Below are positions 43,073 to 50,344 of a stretch of 64,000 bases of DNA, one piece after another. Below the pieces are notes generated by a model. That model saw only the letters and a list, made by a program, of their open reading frames with translations. It was not told the origin of the DNA and did not search any database. The stretch lies in assembly GCF_021789315.1 (NCBI RefSeq), contig NZ_CP084561.1, positions 2,542,001-2,606,000 on the forward strand, written 5' to 3'. The DNA is from Arthrobacter sp. FW305-BF8 (GTDB taxonomy: Bacteria > Actinomycetota > Actinomycetes > Actinomycetales > Micrococcaceae). How positions within the stretch are numbered: the stretch's first letter is position 1; each line of letters starts with the position of its first letter. A program made the position numbers and the translations under genes.

Positions 43073-43414
43073 TTGACCAAGTATCTGATCTCGTTTCCGA
43101 GTGCCGCCATGGTGGTCCGTGACGAAGACTTTCAAGCCGTTTCGGATGCGTCGCACGCGGTCGTTCAGGAGGCGAAGGACGCCGGCGTCTGGGTGTTCGG
43201 CGGCGGCATCGATGAGAGTATCCCGCCAGTCATGGTTGACGGCGATGGGACCGTGAGCGAGGGGACCTACCCCCAGACGACACAGCTCGAAGGCGGCTAC
43301 TCGGTGCTGGAGCTGCCCTCGTACGACGCCGCGTTGGAGTGGGCCGCGAGGATCGCTGTCGCCTGCCGCTGCGCGCAGGAGGTGCGCGCTTTCCATTACG
43401 ACCCCGCCAGCTAG
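43073..43414 (+). CDS. YCII-related (DGPF-type) protein
   Basis: The 113-residue protein has the YCII/DGPF fold pattern: KYLISFPSAAMVV at the start, a central GGGIDE and PVMVDGDGTVSEGTYPQT, and GYSVLELPSYDAALEWAARIA. Such proteins are small, often dimeric, and of unclear role; some take part in nearby sigma factor or oxidation systems, but none is here. The TTG start at 43073 follows AAGGAG. Confidence 0.8.
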   Translation: MTKYLISFPSAAMVVRDEDFQAVSDASHAVVQEAKDAGVWVFGGGIDESIPPVMVDGDGTVSEGTYPQTTQLEGGYSVLELPSYDAALEWAARIAVACRCAQEVRAFHYDPAS

Positions 43415-43483
43415 TTCCGGCCGGGTGATCCTCGTCCTGGGTCGTTGCCGGCTGCCAAAGTTCACAAGCCGGACGCCGGCCGG

Positions 43484-43823
43484 TCATTTGGGGGAGCGGC
43501 TTGCACCGCTCGCGTGTCGGCCACTGCCCATGTGCCCGCCTAGGAAGCCCCCGACCAACAGCAGGACCGCTCCGGCCCGCGCCAGGGCGATTCCAAGTTC
43601 GTGGTGGCCGCGTTCCCGGGCTGCCCATGAGGCGAGGTAGACGGTGGTGGCAGCGGCGTTGCTGGCCGCGTGCACAATACCAAGGCGCTTAATCGGGCGG
43701 TCCTTGGTGGTCCATTGCGCCCAGCCAGAGAGGGCAGGGCTCCGCCCTTTTGACGACAGCGTCTAAAGGTTTTGCCGTTTCGAGTGTTCCAAGGAGCCGT
43801 GTGTAACGGTCGGCGTTGCCCAT
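43484..43823 (-). pseudogene. Broken DUF2231 membrane protein gene with an internal deletion
   Basis: Two pieces of a DUF2231 protein lie in different minus-strand frames. The N-terminal piece (from 43823) reads LLGTLETAKPLDAVVKR, like the family start. The C-terminal piece (ending 43484) reads ALSGWAQWTTKDRPIKRLG and then IVHAASNAAATTVY and VGGFLGGH, like the last two membrane segments. The middle, about 60 residues including the usual GHPLHP motif, is gone. A GTG at 43675 could translate the last 63 residues, but family similarity extends upstream of it. Confidence 0.65.
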
Positions 43824-44060
43824 CACCGTATGCATGCACCACAACATACTCTGCAGCGTGCGGGACCGTACCGCTTTCAAAATTGTGCATCTGGAGTTGC
43901 AACCGTGTCCGGGTGTGCAAGGCTAAAGTGAGGAATGGCAGCTCCCCGAAAAGGACAAGTCTTCCTGACCGGTGCCGTGACGGCAAAGCAGTTTATTTCT
44001 CCGGTGTTTAGCATCAGCAGCAGATGTTCGCCGTCACCGCGGCCCGCTAGCCGCCAGCGC

Positions 44061-44537
44061 GTGAGGTCCAAAGCTACTCGACGGTCCGCTTCGACGCTTG
44101 TTGCCGTGGCTGCCCTTTTTGGTCCTATGTCATGCAGCGCCGGAGAGCCCCAGCCCGGAGGAAGCCAGGCCGCCTTCGCTAATCCACCGGCAGCACCACC
44201 GGCAAGGACAAGCCCGTCCATCCATGCCATTACTCCACATTGGAGCCGGCTTCCTACAGACAGCTCGCCGGCTACTGGCGAGACAGTTCCATGGAGTCTG
44301 ATGAGAATCGATACTGAGACAAACCGCATCTACCTGTCCGCCGCACAGGTTAGCTGCACGGTGCCGTCTGTGGTGCATCTTCAGGAAACGCCGACGGAGA
44401 TCGTCATCGCGGTCACCGGCGCGCCCTCCTTGGCACCGTTCGATGGCCCGTGCACTGCGCAGAAAGTGAGCCTCTCTGGTTTCGTTCAGCTCAGCGGCCC
44501 CATCGACGACCGCCGAATTGTGGGAAACACCGCATAG
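44061..44537 (+). CDS. Putative secreted or lipoprotein of unknown function
   Basis: From the GTG at 44061 the product has 158 residues: a basic start, a hydrophobic stretch (STLVAVAALFGPM) and Cys in MSCSAGE that may be a lipobox. The rest has two conserved-looking Cys residues (VSCTVPS and DGPCTAQK) in a beta-rich domain. I do not recognise the family. The longer frame from 43935 would put a hydrophilic Arg/Ser-rich stretch in front of the signal, which argues for the later start. Confidence 0.6.
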   Translation: MRSKATRRSASTLVAVAALFGPMSCSAGEPQPGGSQAAFANPPAAPPARTSPSIHAITPHWSRLPTDSSPATGETVPWSLMRIDTETNRIYLSAAQVSCTVPSVVHLQETPTEIVIAVTGAPSLAPFDGPCTAQKVSLSGFVQLSGPIDDRRIVGNTA

Positions 44538-44595
44538 GACGCTGTGGCCCCCGCGATACGGGCACCTACCGTCAAGGGAAGTTTCGGGCTGTTGT

Positions 44596-44937
44596 CTAAG
44601 GTCCGCCCATTAGATCGCACCCGAAAGTGCCCTGATCCGTTCGCACGATGATAAAGACTCTGGCTGCAGAAGAAGGTGACTGCGCAAATATCTCAGCCCC
44701 TCCCGCGGTCCTACCCTGGGAGGTCAGGCCAGTCATATCGTGCTCGGCGGGCTTCGCGTCGGGACCGCAGTTATATTCGCGGTCGGCAAATTGCACTTTG
44801 GAAGGCACTTCTTTAGGCGAAGGGACCCAGTCCGACGTCTGTTGATGGACATTCCATAACCTCACGCCGGCGAGAACCCCTACGAGCACCAACGAGGAAA
44901 GTATCAATGACAAGGCAATCACCTTCCCCCGGCTCAT
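44596..44937 (-). CDS. Small single-pass membrane or secreted protein
   Basis: The 113-residue product from the ATG at 44937 has a basic start, one hydrophobic segment (KVIALSLILSSLVLVGVLAG) and an outer domain with two Cys residues (YNCGPDAKP and TFGCDLMG). The pair could form one disulfide. Family unknown. The open frame reaches 45141, but the extra residues are low-quality and Arg-rich. It is convergent with the preceding lipoprotein-like gene. Confidence 0.6.
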   Translation of the reverse strand: MSRGKVIALSLILSSLVLVGVLAGVRLWNVHQQTSDWVPSPKEVPSKVQFADREYNCGPDAKPAEHDMTGLTSQGRTAGGAEIFAQSPSSAARVFIIVRTDQGTFGCDLMGGP

Positions 44938-45203
44938 GGAGCAAACGATCCACGAGTGCAACCTGAAAATCAATGTAGGGATCGACGAGCATTGACGTCT
45001 CCGCCAAGGGATCGATGGGGGCCGCGTTTCTGGAATTTGCGAATACCAAGCATCGCTTGCGCCCTCTGCGGTCCGTGCAAGGAGAGCTCCTGTGAGAGCG
45101 GCAGCGATGCGTCGCCGCCGCTGAGCGGAAGGCACCAACAAATCCGCCGCGGCTGCGCAGTGCTAACTGAGTGGACTCACTAGCCTGCTTTATCCGCTGC
45201 GCG

Positions 45204-45209
45204 TAGCTT
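45204..45209 (+). promoter_or_regulatory. -10-like element of the lipoprotein gene at 45216
   Basis: TAGCTT lies six bases before the ATG; no ribosome binding site. A leaderless layout. Confidence 0.4.
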
Positions 45210-45215
45210 CATGGC

Positions 45216-45665
45216 ATGAGGAATTATGTGTCGCTGGCGCACGCAGGCCTCTTGGTGGTTGTACTTGGGACTGGGTGCGGCATCATTCCAGGCAGTGGCG
45301 CGGAAACGTGTGTTGACTGGGTCCGGTTTGAGTCAGCCCAAGAACAATACGACCAGGCAGGCCTGGTGCTGATCGGAAAGTCGGTGGGTGAGGACGGGGA
45401 AACCAGTATTTACGGTTACAAGGCCACGACTCACCTCATAGATGTCGAACGTGTGCTCAAGGGCGACCCGGGAGACGGCACACTCCGCGTCTCAGCCACA
45501 CCCCAGACGTGTACTGGGGGCGACTCCTACCCGGACGGCGACCCACTCGCTACTAATCAGCGAGCCATCATTTTCGCTACCCAGCAGGGCGACGAATGGT
45601 TCACCCTGACGCCCGCCCAAGGAGTGCTGCCCTTTCGGCAAGGGGAAAAGCTTCCCTTTCGATAG
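45216..45665 (+). CDS. Putative lipoprotein
   Basis: The 149-residue product has a signal-like N-terminus and the lipobox VVLGTGCG (Cys21). The mature part has Cys residues in AETCVDWV and PQTCTGGD, and the pattern VLIGKSVGEDGETSIYGYK followed by HLIDVERVLKGD, which suggests a small beta domain. Similar small lipoproteins of unknown function occur in related species. It is preceded at six bases by a -10-like hexamer. Confidence 0.65.
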   Translation: MRNYVSLAHAGLLVVVLGTGCGIIPGSGAETCVDWVRFESAQEQYDQAGLVLIGKSVGEDGETSIYGYKATTHLIDVERVLKGDPGDGTLRVSATPQTCTGGDSYPDGDPLATNQRAIIFATQQGDEWFTLTPAQGVLPFRQGEKLPFR

Positions 45666-45791
45666 TGCATTCACGCTCGAATAAGCGCTGACGGCCTTCA
45701 GCTACCCCGCTGCGATGGACAAAGCCCACATATCCAAACGTGGGGGGATAAAGGGCATGACGCCCACTTCCGCCGAGTTGCCAAGGCCTAG

Positions 45792-46058
45792 GTGCCGCAA
45801 TTTGCGGAGGTGGTGTGCGCCGATACGGAGGCGACATCAACAAATCAGTACGGTAGCGACATCGAGCAGTCAATACCGCTGAGCCTGGACAGAATTCCGC
45901 ACTCTTTTCCCGAGGCTGTGAAGCCGGCGTTCCCGCTCTCGCTATATATTTGGGGCCGAGACCACGATGAATACATTCCGATCTCAGCAGGGCAGCAGGA
46001 CAACGACGTGGTGCTCATTCTTCGTCACCAGAAGGACAAGGCACTTTTTGGCTCCTAA
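45792..46058 (+). CDS. Doubtful small ORF
   Basis: An 88-residue frame from a GTG has fairly high third-position GC and a plausible C-terminal half (LYIWGRDHDEYIPISAG, then DVVLILRHQKDK). There is no ribosome binding site and no family I know. It could be the remains of a longer gene. The rest of 45666-46243 (about 578 bases) shows nothing else. Confidence 0.3.
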   Translation: MPQFAEVVCADTEATSTNQYGSDIEQSIPLSLDRIPHSFPEAVKPAFPLSLYIWGRDHDEYIPISAGQQDNDVVLILRHQKDKALFGS

Positions 46059-46243
46059 ACGTTCGACGGCGGTAGTGGGCGGGCAAAGCGCCTTGTCACG
46101 CCCATGCACGATTTGCAACAAGAAGTGAAAGTCCCCGACACCTCGAGTCGTTCCGGCGTGAATTCCTTTTAGGAGGACCTCCCATTGGCGTTGCCACGCC
46201 CTGAGCCGGTCCCGGACGTTACAGCGCCTGGGCTCCAGCTCGG

Positions 46244-46867
46244 TCAGTCCTCCGGCTCGCCCAACCCCCGGGCGGCCAGCGCCTCGCCCGTGTGGCGGGC
46301 ATACGCAACGGTGGTGATGAACACCGGCAGGACCAGCGCGCGCGGGTTGCGTTCCAGTCCGCGGGCTCGCGCCGAGTCCCGGACGTCCGAAAAGGCGCCG
46401 GCGATGAACGGGATGCTCCGCAGCATGATGGCGATGGTCAGGGCAAACCGCTCGGGGTCCGCGCCGAAGCGCCGGAACGGGCGAGCCAGGGAGACAACGC
46501 CGTCGAGCAGCCGGTGCAGTGGCGTGGTGGCGGTCAGCAGCGACGCCGCCACGACACACAGCAGGATGTTCAGCACAATCCGGGCGGCAACGGGGCCCCC
46601 CAGCTGCCACCACTGAAACGCGCCGATGACCAGCAGGATGGGAAGCAGCGGCCGCACGGCACGGAAGAGGCGCACGGGCCCGGCGCCGCTGATCAGGAAC
46701 AGTCCGCACAGCACGGCGAGGGCCGCGGCGGCCAGCCGCCAGTCAACGATCAGGAACGAGGCCATGCCGCACAGCAGGACCAGGAGGAACTTCAGCCACA
46801 GCGGCATGCGGTGAATCAGGGACGTGCCGGGCACGTAGTTGGCGAGCAGGAAGCCGTGCCCCCTCAC
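46244..46867 (-). CDS. bioN: ECF transporter transmembrane protein, biotin type (BioN)
   Basis: The 207-residue membrane protein couples the ATPase to the substrate-binding BioY. It has about five hydrophobic segments and the two Ala-Arg-Gly coupling motifs: SARARGLER and AARGLGEPE near the C-terminus. Length is normal for BioN. It overlaps the ATPase gene by 4 bases and is the last of the three-gene unit. Confidence 0.9.
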   Translation of the reverse strand: MRGHGFLLANYVPGTSLIHRMPLWLKFLLVLLCGMASFLIVDWRLAAAALAVLCGLFLISGAGPVRLFRAVRPLLPILLVIGAFQWWQLGGPVAARIVLNILLCVVAASLLTATTPLHRLLDGVVSLARPFRRFGADPERFALTIAIMLRSIPFIAGAFSDVRDSARARGLERNPRALVLPVFITTVAYARHTGEALAARGLGEPED

Positions 46868-47589
46868 CGGAAGTCCCCGTCCGGGAGGCTCTGGGCAGAG
46901 AGTGAGCGGTAATGCTCGACGGCGGCGGCAGCACCGCCGTCGTACGCTATCCGTCCGGACTCGACCACCAGAACCCGGTCCATATCCAGCGCCAGCTCCA
47001 GGTCATGGGTGGACATGATGATCTGCTGGCTGAGGCCTGCCAGGGTGCGGCGGAGCAGCTCGCGGTTCCGGAGGTCCAGGAGCGTGGAGGGCTCGTCCAG
47101 CACGAGGACTCCAGGCTCGACCGCCAGCACGGATGCCAGGGCCAGGAGCTGCCGTTCTCCGCCGGAGAGTTCGTAGATGCTCTGGTCAGCCAGGCTCAAG
47201 AGCCCGAAACGGTTTAAGGCGGCGGTGGCCTGCTCCCGGCGCTCCTTCCCGCTCCGCACGGAACGGCGGAGTGACAGCTCCACGTCCTCACGTCCGGTGG
47301 GCATGACCAGCTGGGAGAGGGGATCGGTGAAGACGAAGCCCACCTGCTGACGCACGGCCCGCACGTTCCGGACCGTGTCGGCGCCGTTGACGGTCACGGT
47401 CCCTTCGCTGGGAACCACGAGGCCGTTGAGCAGGCGGAGCAGTGTCGATTTGCCGGAGCCGTTGGCCCCGATCACACCGATACGCTCCTCGGTGAGCTCC
47501 AGCGAAATGTCCTGCAGCAGAACCTTGGGGTCAGGGCGGCCGTCGACGGCCACGCTGACCCCTGTATTCCTGAGGGAGATGGTGCTCAC
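46864..47589 (-). CDS. bioM: ECF transporter ATPase (BioM)
   Basis: The 241-residue ATPase energises biotin uptake. It has Walker A (GANGSGKST), a Q-loop region (VGFVFTDPLSQLVMP), the signature ELSGGERQLLA, Walker B (VLVLDEPSTLLD) and the switch His in MSTHDLELAL. The GTG at 47589 overlaps the bioY stop by 4 bases. A longer open frame runs to 48450 but those residues are an out-of-frame reading of bioY. Confidence 0.93.
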   Translation of the reverse strand: MSTISLRNTGVSVAVDGRPDPKVLLQDISLELTEERIGVIGANGSGKSTLLRLLNGLVVPSEGTVTVNGADTVRNVRAVRQQVGFVFTDPLSQLVMPTGREDVELSLRRSVRSGKERREQATAALNRFGLLSLADQSIYELSGGERQLLALASVLAVEPGVLVLDEPSTLLDLRNRELLRRTLAGLSQQIIMSTHDLELALDMDRVLVVESGRIAYDGGAAAAVEHYRSLSAQSLPDGDFR

Positions 47590-48275
47590 TGCTGCGCGGA
47601 GGCTTCCGGCGTGGTGGCTTCCGGCGTCGCGGCGTACGGTGCTGCGGCCTTCTGCGGGAGTTGCCGGACGCGGCGTACCAGCAAATCGGGGAAGGCCTTG
47701 TGCAGGGCGATGGCCACCGTGACGGCGAGGACGTTCTTGATGATGTCGCCGGGGTAGAAGGGGAGGTCGGCGAGGAACGCCTTGGCGAAGTCCAGCTTGG
47801 CATTGACCATCATGCCGGCGATGCCGAGGCCGTGGACCAGCACAATGCTGGTGGCCATCGCAGACACAAACAGCAGCGCGGCGCGGAATTTTACAGTGCG
47901 GCGGATAACGACGGCGGCCAGCCAGCCTACCGCCGCTGCGGCCAGCGGGAACGCGATGATGTAACCCGCTGACGGTCCGGCGAGGATGCCCAGGCCGCTG
48001 CGGCCGCCGCTGAAGATCGGCAGCCCGGCGAGGCCGAGCAGGGTGTACAGTCCGACGGCGGCGAACGCGCGGCCCGGGCCGAGAGCAAGGCCGGTGAGCA
48101 TGACGGCGAGCGTCTGGAGCGTGATGGGGACGCCGAGGCCGCCCACCGGAATGGCCGCCACCAGGGCTGACGCCGCCACGAGCGCGGCGAAGACGGCGAT
48201 GAGTCCGAGGTCGGTGGCGTTCCAGCGGCGGTGCTTTGCCGGCGGCAGGGTGCCGGCGGAATGGGTCTGGGTCAT
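47586..48275 (-). CDS. bioY: Biotin ECF transporter substrate-binding protein BioY
   Basis: BioY binds biotin in the membrane as the S component of the ECF transporter. The 229-residue protein has about six hydrophobic segments and the family motifs VPITLQTLAVMLTG and LGILAGPSAGYIIAFPLAA. It starts the bioY-bioM-bioN unit. A basic, Pro/Thr-rich C-terminal tail of about 25 residues follows the last segment. No biotin biosynthesis gene is in the window. Confidence 0.94.
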   Translation of the reverse strand: MTQTHSAGTLPPAKHRRWNATDLGLIAVFAALVAASALVAAIPVGGLGVPITLQTLAVMLTGLALGPGRAFAAVGLYTLLGLAGLPIFSGGRSGLGILAGPSAGYIIAFPLAAAAVGWLAAVVIRRTVKFRAALLFVSAMATSIVLVHGLGIAGMMVNAKLDFAKAFLADLPFYPGDIIKNVLAVTVAIALHKAFPDLLVRRVRQLPQKAAAPYAATPEATTPEASAQQ

Positions 48276-48589
48276 GGGAGGTCCTGTCGAGGGGGTACAA
48301 ACAATTATCAGCTCGTCTCGACGTTACTGGCCCGGGAATGGCCGCATTTTGTTGCTCTCCTACAAGACGAACTGCCCGGGGTCTGGTGCTGGGCACAAAT
48401 ACTCCGCTCCTTCGGGACGGCAAGGCGCTCCTGCCATGTGAGGAAGGCATGTTCCGGCAGGGTTGCGCCGGCCGGTAGACTTGAACGGGCCGTTCTCACG
48501 GCTGGCATCCCCGGCGTTCCAGACTTTTCGCCGTGCGGCATGCAACCTGCCGTGCTGCGGCTTCCCTGTTGTGAAAGGCCTTACCTGCT
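48276..48589. promoter_or_regulatory. Divergent intergenic region between bioY and the ABC-F gene
   Basis: The 314 bases hold no gene. GTCGAG and CTCGAC half-sites flank the bioY upstream part. A TAGACT hexamer at 48476-48481 could be the -10 for the ABC-F gene, leaving a leader of about 100 bases with GC-rich inverted segments (GCGGCATGC, GCTGCGG). Confidence 0.4.
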
Positions 48590-50188
48590 TTGATTACCGT
48601 TCAGGATCTTGAACTGCGCGCTGGCGCCCGCCTGCTCATGGACCAGGTGAGCTTCCGGATCGACAAGGGCGACAAGATCGGCCTCGTGGGCCGCAACGGT
48701 GCCGGCAAGACTACACTGACCCGCGTCTTGGCAGGCGAGGGCCTGCCTGCCGCCGGCAAGGTGACCCGCAGCGGCGAGATCGGGTACCTGCCCCAGGACC
48801 CCCGGACGCCGGATATGGAGCAGCTGGCGCGGGACAGGATCCTGTCCGCCCGCGGCCTGGACATCGTCGTCGGCAAGCTGAAGAAGGCCCACGACGAAAT
48901 GGCCAGCGAGGACCCCGCGGTCCAGCGTAAGGCGATGAACCGCTACGACCGGCTCGAATCCGAGTTCCTGGCCGCCGGCGGCTATGCTGCCGAAGCCGAG
49001 GCCGCAGCCATCTGCTCGAACCTCGCCCTGCCGGACCGCCTGCTGAACCAGCCCCTCAAGACCCTGTCCGGCGGTCAGCGGCGCCGCGTCGAGCTCGCGC
49101 GGATCCTGTACTCGGACGCCGAGACCATGCTCCTCGATGAGCCCACTAACCACTTGGACGCCGACTCCATCGCATGGCTGCGTGACTTCCTCAAGAACCA
49201 CCAGGGCGGACTGATCGTGATCAGCCACGACACCGAGCTGCTCGAAGCCACCGTCAACAAGGTGTTCCTCCTGGACGCCAACCGTGCCCAGATCGACTTC
49301 TACAACATGGACTGGAAGCGCTATCTGACGCAGCGCGAAACAGACGAACGCGCCCGCAAGCGGGAACGCGCCAACGCCGAAAAGAAGGCCCAGGTCCTGT
49401 TCGACCAGGCCAACAAGATGCGGGCCAAGGCCACCAAGGCCGTTGCAGCGCAGAACATGGCCAAGCGCGCTGAACGTCTGCTCAGCGGGCTGGAAGCAGT
49501 GCGCGAAAACGACCGCGTGGCAGCCCTCCGCTTCCCGGATCCTTCGCCCTGTGGCAAGACCCCGCTTACGGCAGAGGGGCTCAGCAAGTCCTATGGCTCG
49601 CTGGAAATCTTCACCGACGTGGACCTTGCCATCGACCGCGGCTCCAAGGTGGTCATCCTTGGCCTGAACGGTGCGGGCAAGACCACCCTCCTGCGGATGC
49701 TCGCCGGCGTGGACCGCCCCGACACCGGCGACATTGTCCCCGGGCACGGCCTCAAGGTGGGCTACTACGCCCAGGAACATGAGACGCTGGACGTCGACCG
49801 CACCGTCCTCGAGAACATGCGTTCCTCTGCCCCCGACATGAAGGACGCCGAGGTCCGCGGCATCCTGGGCTCGTTCCTGTTCTCCGGCGACGACGTCGAC
49901 AAGCCCGCCGGCGTGCTCTCCGGCGGTGAGAAGACCCGTCTGGCGCTGGCCACCATCGTGGCCTCCAGCGCGAACGTTCTCCTTCTGGACGAGCCAACCA
50001 ACAACCTTGACCCCGCCAGCCGCGCCGAAATCTTGGGCGCACTGCGCAACTACACCGGCGCCGTCGTCCTGGTCAGCCACGATGAAGGGGCCGTCGAGGC
50101 GCTCAACCCGGAGCGCGTGGTATTGCTGCCCGACGGCGTCGAGGACCTCTGGAACGAGGACTACCTGGACCTCATCACGCTGGCTTAG
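48590..50188 (+). CDS. ABC-F family ATPase (ribosome-associated type)
   Basis: The 532-residue protein has two ABC domains and no membrane part, the plan of ABC-F proteins that act on ribosomes in translation or antibiotic protection. Domain 1 has GRNGAGKTT, LSGGQRRRVELA and LLDEPTNHLD; domain 2 has GLNGAGKTT, LSGGEKTRLALA and LLDEPTNNLD. A charged linker rich in Arg, Lys and Glu (about residues 245-300) lies between. It starts at TTG with AAAGG upstream. A decayed copy of its last 72 coding bases lies beyond the HNH gene. Confidence 0.9.
   Translation: MITVQDLELRAGARLLMDQVSFRIDKGDKIGLVGRNGAGKTTLTRVLAGEGLPAAGKVTRSGEIGYLPQDPRTPDMEQLARDRILSARGLDIVVGKLKKAHDEMASEDPAVQRKAMNRYDRLESEFLAAGGYAAEAEAAAICSNLALPDRLLNQPLKTLSGGQRRRVELARILYSDAETMLLDEPTNHLDADSIAWLRDFLKNHQGGLIVISHDTELLEATVNKVFLLDANRAQIDFYNMDWKRYLTQRETDERARKRERANAEKKAQVLFDQANKMRAKATKAVAAQNMAKRAERLLSGLEAVRENDRVAALRFPDPSPCGKTPLTAEGLSKSYGSLEIFTDVDLAIDRGSKVVILGLNGAGKTTLLRMLAGVDRPDTGDIVPGHGLKVGYYAQEHETLDVDRTVLENMRSSAPDMKDAEVRGILGSFLFSGDDVDKPAGVLSGGEKTRLALATIVASSANVLLLDEPTNNLDPASRAEILGALRNYTGAVVLVSHDEGAVEALNPERVVLLPDGVEDLWNEDYLDLITLA
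50111..50182 (+). repeat. 72-base direct repeat, copy A (functional 3' end of the ABC-F gene)
   Basis: The codons for ERVVLLPDGVEDLWNEDYL and the next residues match 62 of 72 bases at 52186-52257, without gaps. This copy is in the intact ABC-F gene. Confidence 0.85.
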
Positions 50189-50248
50189 TTCGCGGCGGTT
50201 CTGCCGCCAGCACGCAGATATGCCTGCCCGGCCACGCTAGAGGTCCGT

Positions 50249-50344
50249 TAATGTCAGACCCCCTGATCAGACTGTTTCTATGGAAGCCGTTGGGGGATTC
50301 ACCGATCACCGGACCTTAGGGTCGGGTGCGGGTGGGTTGGCTTC
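50249..50344 (+). repeat. 96-base direct repeat at the HNH 5' end, copy 1
   Basis: It runs from TAATGTC through the CCCCCTGATCAGACTG stretch and the ATG into codon 22. It matches copy 2 at 89 of 96 bases. The period is 156 bases (52 codons). Confidence 0.85.

Noticed and set aside
48276..48400. Possible biotin-repressor site before bioY
   Set aside because: I could not match a BirA or BioQ consensus with confidence.
47590..48450. Upstream extension of the bioM frame
   Set aside because: It is an out-of-frame reading of bioY, which has clear family motifs.
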